Source of the DNA: Clostridium hydrogenum
GTDB lineage: Bacteria; Bacillota; Clostridia; Clostridiales; Clostridiaceae
NCBI RefSeq assembly: GCF_021432385.1
Contig: NZ_JAEACT010000002.1
Location: 949,501 to 1,013,500, forward strand
Length of the DNA stretch: 64,000 nucleotides
Reading direction: 5' to 3'
Translations under genes and position numbers: made by a program
Shown: piece by piece, positions 1 to 8,052 of the stretch
How positions within the stretch are numbered: position 1 is the first letter of the stretch
Layout: each line of letters starts with the position of its first letter
The notes under the pieces: model-generated
Databases searched by the model: none
Told to the model about the DNA's origin: nothing
Seen by the model: only the letters and a program-made list of their open reading frames with translations

Positions 1-927
1 TTTGGTTTTACAGAAAAAGAAGTTGAAGAAACATTATCTTACTATAAAATTGATACCGAAATTCAATTAATTAAAACTTGGTATAATGGATATAACTTTG
101 GAGGAATGACAATATATAACCCATGGAGCATACTAAATTATGTAAAAGATGCTGCACATAATTTTATAGCATATTGGGCAAATACAAGCAGCAACGATTT
201 AATACGTGATATGCTTAAAAATGGAACTGCCTCAGTAAAAGAAGAATTAGAAGCTTTAATCAGAGGAGAAAAGCTGATAAAGATAATTGATGAAAACATT
301 GTTATGAATGAAATAAATGAAAGTACAGAAAACCTATGGAGTTTCCTTCTTTTTAGTGGGTATTTAAGAGCGGTGAAAACAGAAATTAAAGATGGCAGAA
401 CCTATTGTACATTAGATATTCCTAATAATGAAGTAAAATACGTTTATGAAGAAATAATAAGAAAGTGGTTTAAGGAAAGGGTTAATAATGATGAGTTTTC
501 TCAAATGTTAAAGGCTTTAACTATAGGCGATATGGAAAACTTTGAAATGATGTTTCAAGATATAGTTGAAAGTACATTAAGTTATTTTGATACATCAGGA
601 GAAAGCGAAAGATTTTATCATGCCTTTGTACTTGGAATGCTTGTTTCATTAAAAGGAACCCATGATGTAAAATCAAACAGAGAAAGTGGATATGGAAGAT
701 ATGATGTTATGATAATACCAAAGGATAAAAGTAAACTTGGTATTATTATTGAATTTAAAAAGGTAAATAAGAGGAAAAATGAAACTATAGAAGAGGCAGC
801 GCAAAATGCATTAAAGCAAATTAAAGATAAAAAGTATGATGTAGAAATGAAAGAATTTGGAACAAAGGATATTTTAGAATTAGGAATTGTGTTTAGTGGT
901 AAAGAAGTGTTGGTGAGAGAAAATTAA
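1..927 (+). CDS. AAA-ATPase-like / PD-(D/E)XK nuclease-like protein, 3' part only
   Basis: The frame is open from the left edge, so the N-terminal ATP-binding half lies outside the window; 308 residues are visible. They begin with the end of an AAA-ATPase-like domain (WYNGYNFGG, then YNPWS, typical of PF09820 proteins). They end in a PD-(D/E)XK nuclease-like domain of the DUF1703 type: GRYDVMI supplies the Asp and IIEFKK the E-x-K. Such proteins are common, often multicopy, in Clostridium and Bacteroides. Their role is not established; a nucleic-acid or defence role is inferred from the nuclease fold. The internal ATG at 106 has GGAGG just before it, but the upstream residues fit the family and are taken as coding. 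Confidence 0.85.
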   Translation, partial: FGFTEKEVEETLSYYKIDTEIQLIKTWYNGYNFGGMTIYNPWSILNYVKDAAHNFIAYWANTSSNDLIRDMLKNGTASVKEELEALIRGEKLIKIIDENIVMNEINESTENLWSFLLFSGYLRAVKTEIKDGRTYCTLDIPNNEVKYVYEEIIRKWFKERVNNDEFSQMLKALTIGDMENFEMMFQDIVESTLSYFDTSGESERFYHAFVLGMLVSLKGTHDVKSNRESGYGRYDVMIIPKDKSKLGIIIEFKKVNKRKNETIEEAAQNALKQIKDKKYDVEMKEFGTKDILELGIVFSGKEVLVREN

Positions 928-1094
928 AAAATTTAGGGCTTATTTTTTTAGAAAGTTTGATACAATGTAAATAAAAACAGGAATGTTTTTTAAAGTTGAA
1001 TTTAATGGCAGTGAAAATAAAATTATATGTTAAAGGCATTATGAGACATGAATAAGCTTATATTTCCTTTAAAGTCTAAAGTGAAGTCTTGTTA

Positions 1095-1847
1095 CTAAAA
1101 AACAAGACTTTCCCCATCTTCTGGCACAGCAATATAATTATTAAATTTATTAACTTTTATATAATTTCTCAAATCTTCTCTTGATAATCTGCAGTGATTC
1201 CAGGCATCCATATGCACAGCTACAATTTTTAGGTTAGGATATCTTTTGGATATTTCATATATATCAGTGGCTGTCATGGTTATAGGATCTCCAAATGAAA
1301 ATTGAGCACAGCCACAGTTGCAGACAATGGCATAAGGTTTAAATTTCTCTATGGATTTTTTTACTTCATTACACCAAACTGTGTCTCCTGCAATGTATAT
1401 AGTTTTCTCATGATGTGAGGAAATAACGAAACCAGATACTGGACCTAACTCTTTTGCTAATTCGCCGTGACCATGCATACCTGAAGTGCGATTAATGGTT
1501 ATATCATTCCAAGTATAATTATCTTGGATAGAATGTACATTAGTAAAATTATAATTTTCTAGTTTGGATTTATCATCTGGCTGACAAAATATTGGAATAT
1601 CCTTAGAAAGTGAATTAATAGCTGCGTTGTCAAAGTGATCTCTATGAGTATGCGTAATAAGGACAGCATCGCAGTTTGTAATATAATCAATAGCCACGGG
1701 TAGTGGTGTAAGTGGATTTTTATTTTGATTTGGGACTCCCTCTATTGGAGAAAGCGAATTTACTTCGCTTAGCATAGGATCTACAAGGATTGTTTTGTTA
1801 TTTGTAGATATTATTATTGTAGAGTGACGTATTAATTGAATTTTCAC
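1095..1847 (-). CDS. MBL-fold metallo-hydrolase
   Basis: A 250-residue metallo-beta-lactamase-fold protein. The metal-binding signature HTHRDHFD lies at about residues 66-73 and further ligands are likely in AGDTVW and AVHMDAWNH. The size and the N-terminal IRHST fit the UlaG-like/cytosolic MBL hydrolase group. The substrate cannot be read from sequence. The start is GTG at 1847 with GGAGGT 8 bases upstream. It is divergent from the Lrp-type regulator at 1956, sharing a ~108-bp promoter region, so regulation by that protein is plausible but only inferred. A 10-bp inverted repeat (1084-1110) straddles the stop codon. Confidence 0.88.
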   Translation of the reverse strand: MKIQLIRHSTIIISTNNKTILVDPMLSEVNSLSPIEGVPNQNKNPLTPLPVAIDYITNCDAVLITHTHRDHFDNAAINSLSKDIPIFCQPDDKSKLENYNFTNVHSIQDNYTWNDITINRTSGMHGHGELAKELGPVSGFVISSHHEKTIYIAGDTVWCNEVKKSIEKFKPYAIVCNCGCAQFSFGDPITMTATDIYEISKRYPNLKIVAVHMDAWNHCRLSREDLRNYIKVNKFNNYIAVPEDGESLVF

Positions 1848-1955
1848 AGTTTATACCTCCAACTATTTATGATATAGTTATTATATAGTAAATACTTCTT
1901 GATTGGGGAAAGTATAATAGTAAAAGAGTTTAATAATGAAAGGATTTTATAATTT

Positions 1956-2369
1956 ATGCTTGATCAAACGGATTTACAAATTTTAAATTTGCTTAAGAAA
2001 AATTCAAGAATGCAATGGCGAGAAATTGGTAAAAAGGTTCATATGACAGGACAAGCAGTTAAAAATAGAATAGATAAAATGGAAAAATTGCAAGTTATTA
2101 AGGGGTATACTGTTAAAGTCAATTCTGATTTAGATAGTAAAAAGTTAATTTGCTTTGTAACTGTATTTATGAAAACTACTAATCATGCTGTTTTTAAAAA
2201 ATATGTTGAGAAGAATGACTTGATAGTTGAGGCTAATAGAATAAGTGGAGAAGGGTGCTATTTGTTAAAGTTAAAAGCAGACACCAAAGACGAGGTTGTG
2301 AGTTTTTTGGATGAAATATTGAAGTATGGAAATTACAAAATAAATTCATCGATAGAAGTTATAAAGTAA
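1956..2369 (+). CDS. Lrp/AsnC-family transcriptional regulator
   Basis: 137 residues, slightly shorter than typical Lrp proteins (~150). The N-terminal winged helix-turn-helix is clear (LDQTDLQILNLLKKNSRMQW, then VHMTGQAVKNRIDKME). The C-terminal half is the RAM/AsnC effector domain, with the usual beta-alpha-beta pattern and GEGCYLLKL. Family members are feast/famine regulators that respond to amino acids and form dimers to octamers. It is divergent from the MBL hydrolase at 1847, and an AI-2E-type permease starts 28 bp downstream on the same strand. Autoregulation and control of one or both neighbours is the usual pattern, but not shown here. Confidence 0.92.
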   Translation: MLDQTDLQILNLLKKNSRMQWREIGKKVHMTGQAVKNRIDKMEKLQVIKGYTVKVNSDLDSKKLICFVTVFMKTTNHAVFKKYVEKNDLIVEANRISGEGCYLLKLKADTKDEVVSFLDEILKYGNYKINSSIEVIK

Positions 2370-2397
2370 TTAAATTTTATGGGGAGGAGGTATATAT

Positions 2398-3471
2398 TTG
2401 AAAATCAATAAGTACTTTTTTACGCTAATAAATATAATGCTTATATTAATAATAATAATTTTATTAGGGCAAGTAAGTTATGTATTATCACCATTAAAAC
2501 AAATTTCATCAGTTTTATTGTTTCCTACTATTATATCTTTATTTTTATATTATGCATTAAGACCTATAATTAATAAATTTAAAGATATAAAGATTATAAA
2601 GACTAATAAAAGTGTATTAATTATAATTACTATGTTATTATTTTCAGTTATTTTGGCTGCTGCATTAGTATATGGTGGTTTAAAGGTAAAAGATGAATTT
2701 ACAAGTTCATTTTCTTATGATATAAATTCTATTAGCAGCTATTTTGATGATTTAGATAAAAAATTAGGTGGTGTGCTTTCACAATTTGAAATTACTCAGA
2801 AAATATTAACTGGAGTAAAAAAATCAATATTAAATACAGGAACAAGTTTAATAAATGTATTTTCACAGGTAACAAATGTAGGAACTAAGATAATAATAAT
2901 TCCGTTTATTTTATATTACTTTTTAAAAGATGATAAAAAATTTGCACACAAGTTTTTATCTATAATCCCAGATGCCTATAGAAATGAAGTTAAGGAAATG
3001 CTTATAGAAATAGATAATGCTTTATCTGTTTATATATCTGGACAGCTAATAATTGCTCTTATAACAGGTGTAATGATGTATTTTGCATATTTGATAGTAG
3101 GGCTGCCTAATTCGTTTTTAATGGCATTTTTTTTCATGGTTACGGTTTTAATACCGTATATAGGCTCTTTTATTGGAATTATCCCCGCACTACTAATTGC
3201 GCTTATTACTGGCGGTGGCACTATGGTCATAAATACTATTATAGTAGCAATTATTGTGAATCAAATACAGGGAAATTTAGTATCACCTAATATAATAGGA
3301 AAAAAACTAAATATACATCCTTTAGCAATAGTTTTTATAACATTGATCAGTATAACTTTGTTTGGAGTATTAGGGGCTTTTGTTGGAACTCCACTATTTG
3401 TAACTTTAAGTATAGTGATAAAAGGAATATATAAATTGTATTCTGAAAAGAAAATTGAAATAGGAAAATAA
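2398..3471 (+). CDS. AI-2E family transporter (permease)
   Basis: 357 residues with about seven or eight hydrophobic segments. The long loop after the first helices and the C-terminal block with PYIGSFIGIIPALLIAL and GNLVSPNIIGKKLNIHPL are typical of the AI-2E transporter superfamily (PF01594; formerly UPF0118). Members export autoinducer-2 or act as Na+/H+ antiporters; the substrate here is unknown. The start is TTG at 2398, chosen because GGGAGGAGG sits 8 bases upstream. It follows the Lrp gene by 28 bp and is probably co-transcribed with it. A second family member is at 51841. Confidence 0.93.
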   Translation: MKINKYFFTLINIMLILIIIILLGQVSYVLSPLKQISSVLLFPTIISLFLYYALRPIINKFKDIKIIKTNKSVLIIITMLLFSVILAAALVYGGLKVKDEFTSSFSYDINSISSYFDDLDKKLGGVLSQFEITQKILTGVKKSILNTGTSLINVFSQVTNVGTKIIIIPFILYYFLKDDKKFAHKFLSIIPDAYRNEVKEMLIEIDNALSVYISGQLIIALITGVMMYFAYLIVGLPNSFLMAFFFMVTVLIPYIGSFIGIIPALLIALITGGGTMVINTIIVAIIVNQIQGNLVSPNIIGKKLNIHPLAIVFITLISITLFGVLGAFVGTPLFVTLSIVIKGIYKLYSEKKIEIGK

Positions 3472-3551
3472 AAGATGTAAATGTTGACATACCTATTAAT
3501 AAAGTATATATTATTGTAGTGAATTTATTAAACATTATGGAGTAGATAAAA

Positions 3552-4148
3552 ATGAAAGAAACGCAAAGGCAGATTCAGAAGGAGCAAACAAGAATAAAAA
3601 TACTTAATGCAGCATATGAGGAATTTGGTAAAAGAGGCATTATGTTAACAAGAACATCTGATATTGCAAAAAAGGCAGGTGTTTCGCACGGAACGGTTTT
3701 TGCCCATTTTAAAACTCAAGAGGAACTTATAACTGCAGTAATTGAGGATTTTGAGGCTAAAATGATGAAGCGTACACATGAACTTGCTGAAAACTGCTTT
3801 GGAGTTAGAGAAGTGCTTAGTGCGCATCTTCAAGGTATTAAAGAGTTTGAAACTTTTTATACTAGGCTTGTTATTGAAATAAGGATGCTTCCAAAGTCAT
3901 CAAGAACCACATTTATATCCCTTCAATCTGGGTTGTCTTTTCACTTAAGTAAGATTTTAAATAAGGAAATAGAAGAGCATAAAATTGTTGATTTACCAAT
4001 TTATTTTTTATTTAATAATTGGAATGGACTTATAAATTATTATTTGGTTAATGGTGACTTATTTGCACCAGGAGAATCAGTAATAGAAAGATGCGGCGAT
4101 GAGCTATTGGATTATTTTATGAAGCTTATTAAAGATAAACCATTGTGA
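3552..4148 (+). CDS. TetR/AcrR-family regulator; last residues supplied by a repeat element
   Basis: 198 residues. The N-terminal TetR DNA-binding domain is clear (TRIKILNAAYEEFGKRG, TSDIAKKAGVSHGTVFAHF). The C-terminal ligand domain is not recognisable at subfamily level. The start ATG has GGAG about 10 bases upstream. The final codons and the stop (Asp-Lys-Pro-Leu, TGA) lie inside the dispersed repeat at 4132-4232, whose terminal sequence AGATAAACC reads through as the C-terminus. The ancestral protein may therefore have ended differently. Confidence 0.92.
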   Translation: MKETQRQIQKEQTRIKILNAAYEEFGKRGIMLTRTSDIAKKAGVSHGTVFAHFKTQEELITAVIEDFEAKMMKRTHELAENCFGVREVLSAHLQGIKEFETFYTRLVIEIRMLPKSSRTTFISLQSGLSFHLSKILNKEIEEHKIVDLPIYFLFNNWNGLINYYLVNGDLFAPGESVIERCGDELLDYFMKLIKDKPL

Positions 4149-4232
4149 AACTTAAAATTTATTTGTATCAAAATGCCATCTTCTGGGCATTATGATGCAC
4201 ATGAATTTTAATAGTTGAAATGGTTTATCTAT
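4132..4232. repeat. ~100-bp TIR element, family A copy 1
   Basis: An imperfect palindromic element with ends AGATAAACCA... and ...TGGTTTATCTATA. Inside are arms TTTGTATCAAAATGCC and GGGCATTATGATGCAC. Related copies lie at 12991-13090, 16540-16641, 31227-31331 and 41754-41855. A second, partial left end (GGATAAACCATTGTGAAA) follows at 4234-4260. The size, terminal inverted repeats and absence of coding sequence fit a MITE-like element. It supplies the stop codon of the TetR gene. Confidence 0.85.
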
Positions 4233-4293
4233 AAGGATAAACCATTGTGAAATTTAAAATTATAATAAAATATAGTTATGAGGTGTAAGTTAG

Positions 4294-4683
4294 ATGATAA
4301 AATGGAATAGTGAATATGTTATTGGAATAGACAAGATAGATGAGCAGCATAAAAAATTATTTGAAATAGCAAATAAAGCTTATGATCTTTTAAAGGATGA
4401 ATTTTCAATTGATAAGTATGATAAGATTGTTGCAATAATCAAAGAATTACAGGATTATACAAAATATCACTTTAAGTTTGAAGAAGACTATATGGCAAGT
4501 ATAGGCTATAGAAAATTTTTCGCTCAAAAGGTAGCACATGATGATTTTATTAAAAAAATTTATAGCATTGATTTAAAAAAGATTGATAGTAATCAGGATA
4601 AGGCTATAATAAAATTACTAGACTTTGTTGTTGAGTGGATTGGTGAGCATATTAAAGAAGAGGATAGTCAAATAGGTAAATAA
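4294..4683 (+). CDS. Bacteriohemerythrin
   Basis: 129 residues, the usual length for a single-domain bacteriohemerythrin. The di-iron ligands are all visible: H19 (DEQHKKLFE), H59 and E63 (YHFKFEEDYM), H82 (AHDDF), H119 and D124 (EHIKEED). The family binds O2 reversibly and, in anaerobes, is thought to sequester or sense oxygen. No signalling domain is fused, so storage or scavenging is more likely than chemotaxis. GAGGTG precedes the ATG by 8 bases. The gene stands alone between a family A repeat and a hairpin. Confidence 0.95.
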   Translation: MIKWNSEYVIGIDKIDEQHKKLFEIANKAYDLLKDEFSIDKYDKIVAIIKELQDYTKYHFKFEEDYMASIGYRKFFAQKVAHDDFIKKIYSIDLKKIDSNQDKAIIKLLDFVVEWIGEHIKEEDSQIGK

Positions 4684-4706
4684 ACAAAAATTTAGTACAA
4701 ACAAAA

Positions 4707-4778
4707 TAAGAATAGGGAGCTCTCTATAAAAATGATGCGATTAATAACATCATCTTTATACGGAGCTCCCTATTCTTA
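4707..4778. terminator. Long hairpin after the hemerythrin gene
   Basis: Perfect 16-bp arms (4707-4722 and 4763-4778, core AATAGGGAGCTC) enclose a second, shorter inverted repeat (ATGATG/CATCAT). It begins 24 bp after the hemerythrin stop. A strong U-tract is missing, so it may be a repeat-derived hairpin rather than a classical terminator. Confidence 0.5.
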
Positions 4779-4788
4779 TAGATATAGC

Positions 4789-4884
4789 ATATGGTTCTCA
4801 GCGAAGCTGACAACATTAAGTTTAAGATTTAGATAAGCAGAAAGCGAAAGGTAAATCATCCTTCACTGTACTCTGCTCTGCTCG
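4789..4884. repeat. Heptamer-armed repeat, half copy
   Basis: Only the right half of the dispersed AGAGTAC-type repeat is present: TCAGCGAAGCTGA, AAGTTTAAGATTT, GCGAAAGGTAAATCATCC, then CACTGTACTCTGCTCT. The left half is absent and its place is taken by the hairpin at 4707-4778. Confidence 0.8.
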
Positions 4885-4980
4885 TATAAATATTTATTGA
4901 CATATTAAAAACTAAGTAGTAAAATGAGTTTAAAGTCATTGAGTGATTAGTCAATAGAATTGATGAAAGGAATTGATATT

Positions 4981-5223
4981 ATGAAAAATTGTGTTGCATG
5001 CGGAATGCCAATGAATGAAAAAGAAGATTATGCTATGGGAGATACAAATAAAAATTATTGTAAATATTGCATGAGAGAAGATGGCTCAATGCAATCTTAT
5101 GATGAAAAACTGGTTGGAATGACTAATTTTATTGTTCATACACAAGGAATTGATGAAAATGCGGCAAAACTGGCAGCAAAAGAAATGATGGATAAGCTTC
5201 CAGCTTGGAAAGATAGGAGATAA
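4981..5223 (+). CDS. Small zinc-ribbon protein
   Basis: 80 residues. Two CxxC pairs (CVACGMPM and YCKYCMRE) separated by ~18 residues form the zinc-ribbon of the PF12674 type. The rest is helical (NAAKLAAKEMMDKLPAW). Upstream in-frame TTG (4960) and ATG (4963) exist, but AAAGGA at 4966-4971 places the start at ATG 4981. It is separated by 1 bp from the VOC-family gene that follows, so the two form an operon. Proteins of this kind are often found near AraC or glyoxalase-like genes; the function is unknown. Confidence 0.85.
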   Translation: MKNCVACGMPMNEKEDYAMGDTNKNYCKYCMREDGSMQSYDEKLVGMTNFIVHTQGIDENAAKLAAKEMMDKLPAWKDRR

Positions 5224-5224
5224 T

Positions 5225-5575
5225 ATGAATAATTATGATAATTTTTTCTTAGGGGTAAATAATCTAAGAGAAGCAAAAGAATATTATGAAAACACTTTAG
5301 GTTTAAAGTTAAAATTTGATTTTTCAAGTAAAGGTATGCTAGCATTTAATGTTGGTGACTTGGAACCAGCAATTATTTTGAAGGATAAAAATATTTTTAA
5401 GGATATAAAACCTACTATTTGGTTTCAGGTTGAAAATGTGGAGAAGGAATATGAAAAATTACTGAAAAGTGGAGTAGAATTTTTATCTAGACCTTTTAAA
5501 ATTCAAACTGGTATGGCTGTAGAATTTGAAGATCCTTTTGGAAATAGATTAGGAATTACAGATTATTCAAGTTAA
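5225..5575 (+). CDS. VOC-family (glyoxalase/bleomycin-resistance fold) protein
   Basis: 116 residues, a single vicinal-oxygen-chelate module pair. It has an N-terminal LREAKEYYENTLGLKLKFDF and a C-terminal MAVEFEDPFGNRLGITDY, the typical E-D-P-x-G-N ending that carries a metal-ligand Glu. The enzymatic activity (lyase, dioxygenase, or drug binding) cannot be assigned. AGGAGA of the preceding gene's last codons serves as ribosome binding site, and the start follows that gene's stop by 1 bp. Confidence 0.9.
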   Translation: MNNYDNFFLGVNNLREAKEYYENTLGLKLKFDFSSKGMLAFNVGDLEPAIILKDKNIFKDIKPTIWFQVENVEKEYEKLLKSGVEFLSRPFKIQTGMAVEFEDPFGNRLGITDYSS

Positions 5576-5658
5576 AATATATCCCCAATATAGCACACAA
5601 ATCAAATAATTTAAATATAATATTAGATGAAACTACTTATTTACTTGGGAGAAATATT

Positions 5659-6015
5659 ATGTATTACTACTATAATATATGTAATTCTCAAAGAATAGAA
5701 AAAACTTATGGTACGCTGCTTGATGAAAATGGCGTTAATATCATGAAAATAGGAAGTAATGGATGGATAATTTTAGATGAGAACCCTTCTACAGGATATT
5801 CATGGAAATTGATTAAGGATAATTCAGGCACATATAAGGTTATAAAAAAGTTTTATTTGCCAACAAATACCGGTAAGGTTGGAGCACCAGGAAAAGCAGT
5901 ATGGATTATAAAGGCGGTAGATACAGGCATGGGAACTATAACCCTTAGGTATAGTAGGGCATACTCTATGGAAGCTAGTGATAAAGAAGTAACTTATGAA
6001 ATAAATGTAATCTAA
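5659..6015 (+). CDS. Chagasin-like (I42) cysteine-protease inhibitor
   Basis: 118 residues. NPSTGYSW (about residues 50-57) matches the chagasin loop NPTTGY. Downstream GAPGKAVWIIKA and GTITLRYSRAY match the second and third inhibitory loops. The family inhibits papain-like cysteine peptidases. There is no convincing signal peptide, although the N-terminal 30 residues are unusual (YYYYN) and are not part of the domain. An internal ATG at 5743 (MKIGSNGW) would give just the inhibitor domain, but GGGAG before 5659 supports the longer start. The target protease is not in the window. Confidence 0.85.
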   Translation: MYYYYNICNSQRIEKTYGTLLDENGVNIMKIGSNGWIILDENPSTGYSWKLIKDNSGTYKVIKKFYLPTNTGKVGAPGKAVWIIKAVDTGMGTITLRYSRAYSMEASDKEVTYEINVI

Positions 6016-6180
6016 AATTATGCGAAGTAAGAGCATTTTGGAACATTAAATAGCATCAATAAATCTAAGAGGAATTTTGGTGTAGTACAGAAACAATATT
6101 CATTACAGAAATCTTTAGAATTACTATATTAATTTGTTATAAAATAATTATATATTGTGAAAAAAAGAGATAGTGGATTA

Positions 6181-6440
6181 ATCAAATAGCCTTTGGTAGG
6201 TGGGGAAAAAAATGATGTTAGGGAATAGCATTGAAAAAATATTTTAAATAAAATTGTATAAAACTTAGTGGAAAATTTTTTAAAGTTTTAGAGATTTAGA
6301 TTGTCTGAGCATCTTTTTGCGAGTTATCTAAAGCTCTTAAGCTTTAAAAAATTTGCCGCTTAGTTTTATTAATTTTATTTAAGATTTTAAGATGCTATTC
6401 ACTAACATCATTTTGCTACACCTACCAAAGGCTATTTGAT
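6181..6440. repeat. 260-bp palindromic element, family C copy 1
   Basis: The outer arms ATCAAATAGCCTTTGGTAGG (6181-6200) and its reverse complement (6421-6440) are perfect. The inside carries further complementary stretches (ATTTTAAATAAAATTG / TTTTATTTAAGATTTT, AAACTTAGTGG / CCGCTTAGTTT, GCTTTAAAAAAT). The interior matches the element at 43468-43726 although the outer arms differ. No credible reading frame. The rest of 6016-6478 holds nothing else recognisable. Confidence 0.85.
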
Positions 6441-6478
6441 TTTGCACTACACTTTGCTTTGCAATATTTATTTATTAA

Positions 6479-6937
6479 TCATTGTGTTAAATTTAGGCAA
6501 TATAATAATTCTCCATCAATAATTTTGCCTGTGTTTTTAAATCCAAAACTTTCATAAAGATGTTTTCCAATCTTGTTTTCTGGATCAAAGGATAAATAAA
6601 TTTCACTGCAATCTTTAAGTTTTTTCATTTCTTCAATAATTATTCCTAAAGCTGTTTTTCCATATCCTTTTCCTTGATATTTATAATCTATCATGATTCT
6701 ACAGAGTTCATAAAAGTTGTGTTCATAGCAATATCCGTACATAGTAAATCCAATCATCTTATCATCATCATATATTGCTTTAGTAATCCAACCTTTTTCA
6801 ATTTTTGATTGAGCAATAGATAAGGCATTTGAAGCTACAAATTCTTCACAAACAAAGTGTTTATTATTTTCATTTGTGGTTAAAAAAATGCATTCCACCC
6901 AATTATCTTCGTTAATTTCTTTTAAGCATAAATTCAT
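6479..6937 (-). CDS. GNAT-family N-acetyltransferase
   Basis: 152 residues, standard length. The acetyl-CoA binding motif A is CRIMIDYKYQGKGYGKTALG (Q-x-x-G-x-G around residues 91-96). It is followed by IYLSFDPENKIGKHLYESFG, the beta5/alpha4 region. The pattern resembles spermidine/diamine acetyltransferases (SpeG/BltD group), but the substrate is not determined. The start ATG at 6937 has AGGTGA 8 bases upstream. Downstream lies the family C palindrome. Confidence 0.9.
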   Translation of the reverse strand: MNLCLKEINEDNWVECIFLTTNENNKHFVCEEFVASNALSIAQSKIEKGWITKAIYDDDKMIGFTMYGYCYEHNFYELCRIMIDYKYQGKGYGKTALGIIIEEMKKLKDCSEIYLSFDPENKIGKHLYESFGFKNTGKIIDGELLYCLNLTQ

Positions 6938-7013
6938 TAAAAAGTCACCTGCCTATATGTAATTATAACCATATAATCATTATAAAGTAATTTATATAAA
7001 TGTTCAATAATAG

Positions 7014-7070
7014 TAATTGGCATTTGACAATAACAAAAATAAGATATATAATAATGGCAAATGCCAATTA
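7014..7070 (+). promoter_or_regulatory. Promoter flanked by a 13-bp perfect inverted repeat
   Basis: TTGACA (7024-7029), a 17-bp spacer and TATAAT (7047-7052) form a canonical sigma-A promoter for the DUF134-NifX operon. Arms TAATTGGCATTTG (7014-7026) and CAAATGCCAATTA (7058-7070) are perfect inverted repeats. One overlaps the -35, the other lies just after the -10, with centres ~44 bp (about four helical turns) apart. This looks like a two-site operator; autoregulation by the DUF134 protein is inferred. Confidence 0.8.
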
Positions 7071-7090
7071 TACCTTAAGGAGGAATTTAA

Positions 7091-7579
7091 GTGCCAAGAC
7101 CAATTAAATATAGAAAAGTTGAAAACTTGCCTAAGTATACATATTTTATGCCAGCAGGAGTAAGAAAATGTGAACTTCAAGAAATATTATTAAAGGTTGA
7201 AGAACTTGAAGCTATGAGACTTAAAGATATAGAAGAGTTAAATCAAGAAGAATGTGCTGAAAGAATGCAGGTTTCAAGGCAGACCTTCCAAAATATAATA
7301 GATAGTGCAAGAAAAAAAATTGCTTTGGCACTTACTCAGGGAAAAGCAATAAATATAAGTGGCGGAAATTATACAAAAAATTTATGTAAGTTTAAATGTG
7401 CAGCTTGTGGGAATATCTATGAAATAAAATACGAGGAAGATAAAGATGCCTGCCCATCATGTGGTTCAAAAGAAGTGGTGTGCAGCAAAAAAAGTGATTT
7501 CTGCCATAGAATGTGTCATAAGAGGTGCAAAAATAATAAAAGTATTGGAGGAAATTTAAATGAAAATAGCAATACCTAA
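7091..7579 (+). CDS. DUF134 DNA-binding protein with C-terminal zinc ribbon
   Basis: 162 residues. The N-terminal ~95 residues are a DUF134 domain: MPRPIKYRKV, a YFMPAGV motif, LEAMRLKD, and a helix-turn-helix related to sigma factor region 4 (EECAERMQVSRQTFQNIIDS). The C-terminal part adds a zinc ribbon (CAACG then CPSCG, further Cys/His near the end). DUF134 proteins commonly sit beside NifX/NifB-like genes, as here, and probably act as regulators of iron-sulfur or molybdenum-related functions. The start is GTG at 7091, 7 bases after AAGGAGG. It overlaps the next gene by 20 bp. Confidence 0.93.
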   Translation: MPRPIKYRKVENLPKYTYFMPAGVRKCELQEILLKVEELEAMRLKDIEELNQEECAERMQVSRQTFQNIIDSARKKIALALTQGKAINISGGNYTKNLCKFKCAACGNIYEIKYEEDKDACPSCGSKEVVCSKKSDFCHRMCHKRCKNNKSIGGNLNENSNT

Positions 7580-7907
7580 TAATGGAAGTGAATTGAATCA
7601 GCATTTTGGTAAAAGTAAAAGTTTTATGATTGGAACAATAGAAAATGGCAAGATTGAAAAGCTTGAGGAAGTGTCAACAGTTGAGCTTGCACATCAGCAT
7701 GAGGGATTGGCAGATTTACTTGCTAAACATAATGTGGATGTAGTTATAACTGGTGGAATAGGAATGGGTGCACTTCAGCCTCTAAAAGCGAAAGGTTTCA
7801 AGGTTATAAAGGGAGCTCAAGGTGAATGTAAGGATGTTATGGAAAGCTATATTAGTGGTAAATTAGAAGATAAAAATGTAATGTGTAATCATCATTGTAA
7901 TCACTAA
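7560..7907 (+). CDS. NifB/NifX-type dinitrogenase iron-molybdenum cofactor binding protein
   Basis: 115 residues of the PF02579 fold: MKIAIPNNG, NQHFGKSKSFMI, VDVVITGGIGMGAL. The C-terminus carries a short His/Cys cluster (MCNHHCNH) that could bind metal. The family includes NifX, NafY and the C-terminal domain of NifB, which carry iron-molybdenum precursors. Stand-alone copies in non-nif loci are of unknown role. AGGAGG lies inside the end of the DUF134 gene, 8 bases before ATG, so translation is coupled. A terminator follows at 7927. Confidence 0.93.
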   Translation: MKIAIPNNGSELNQHFGKSKSFMIGTIENGKIEKLEEVSTVELAHQHEGLADLLAKHNVDVVITGGIGMGALQPLKAKGFKVIKGAQGECKDVMESYISGKLEDKNVMCNHHCNH

Positions 7908-7926
7908 CACAGCAGTAGAATGTTAG

Positions 7927-7984
7927 AAAAGTTCAAAGATATATGAATTTAAAGTTAAATTTATGTATCTTTGAACTTTTTTTG
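7927..7984 (+). terminator. Intrinsic terminator after the DUF134-NifX operon
   Basis: 15-bp perfect arms (7927-7941 and 7966-7980, AAAAGTTCAAAGATA and its complement) followed by a run of seven or more T. Confidence 0.85.
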
Positions 7985-8052
7985 TTACTATAAATGCTAT
8001 AATTATGCTATGTTTTAAATAAGTTTGTTAAAATATAGAAAAGAGAGATACT

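Noticed and set aside
1084-1110. Intrinsic terminator for the MBL gene
   Set aside because: 10-bp arms are present but no U-run follows on the minus strand.
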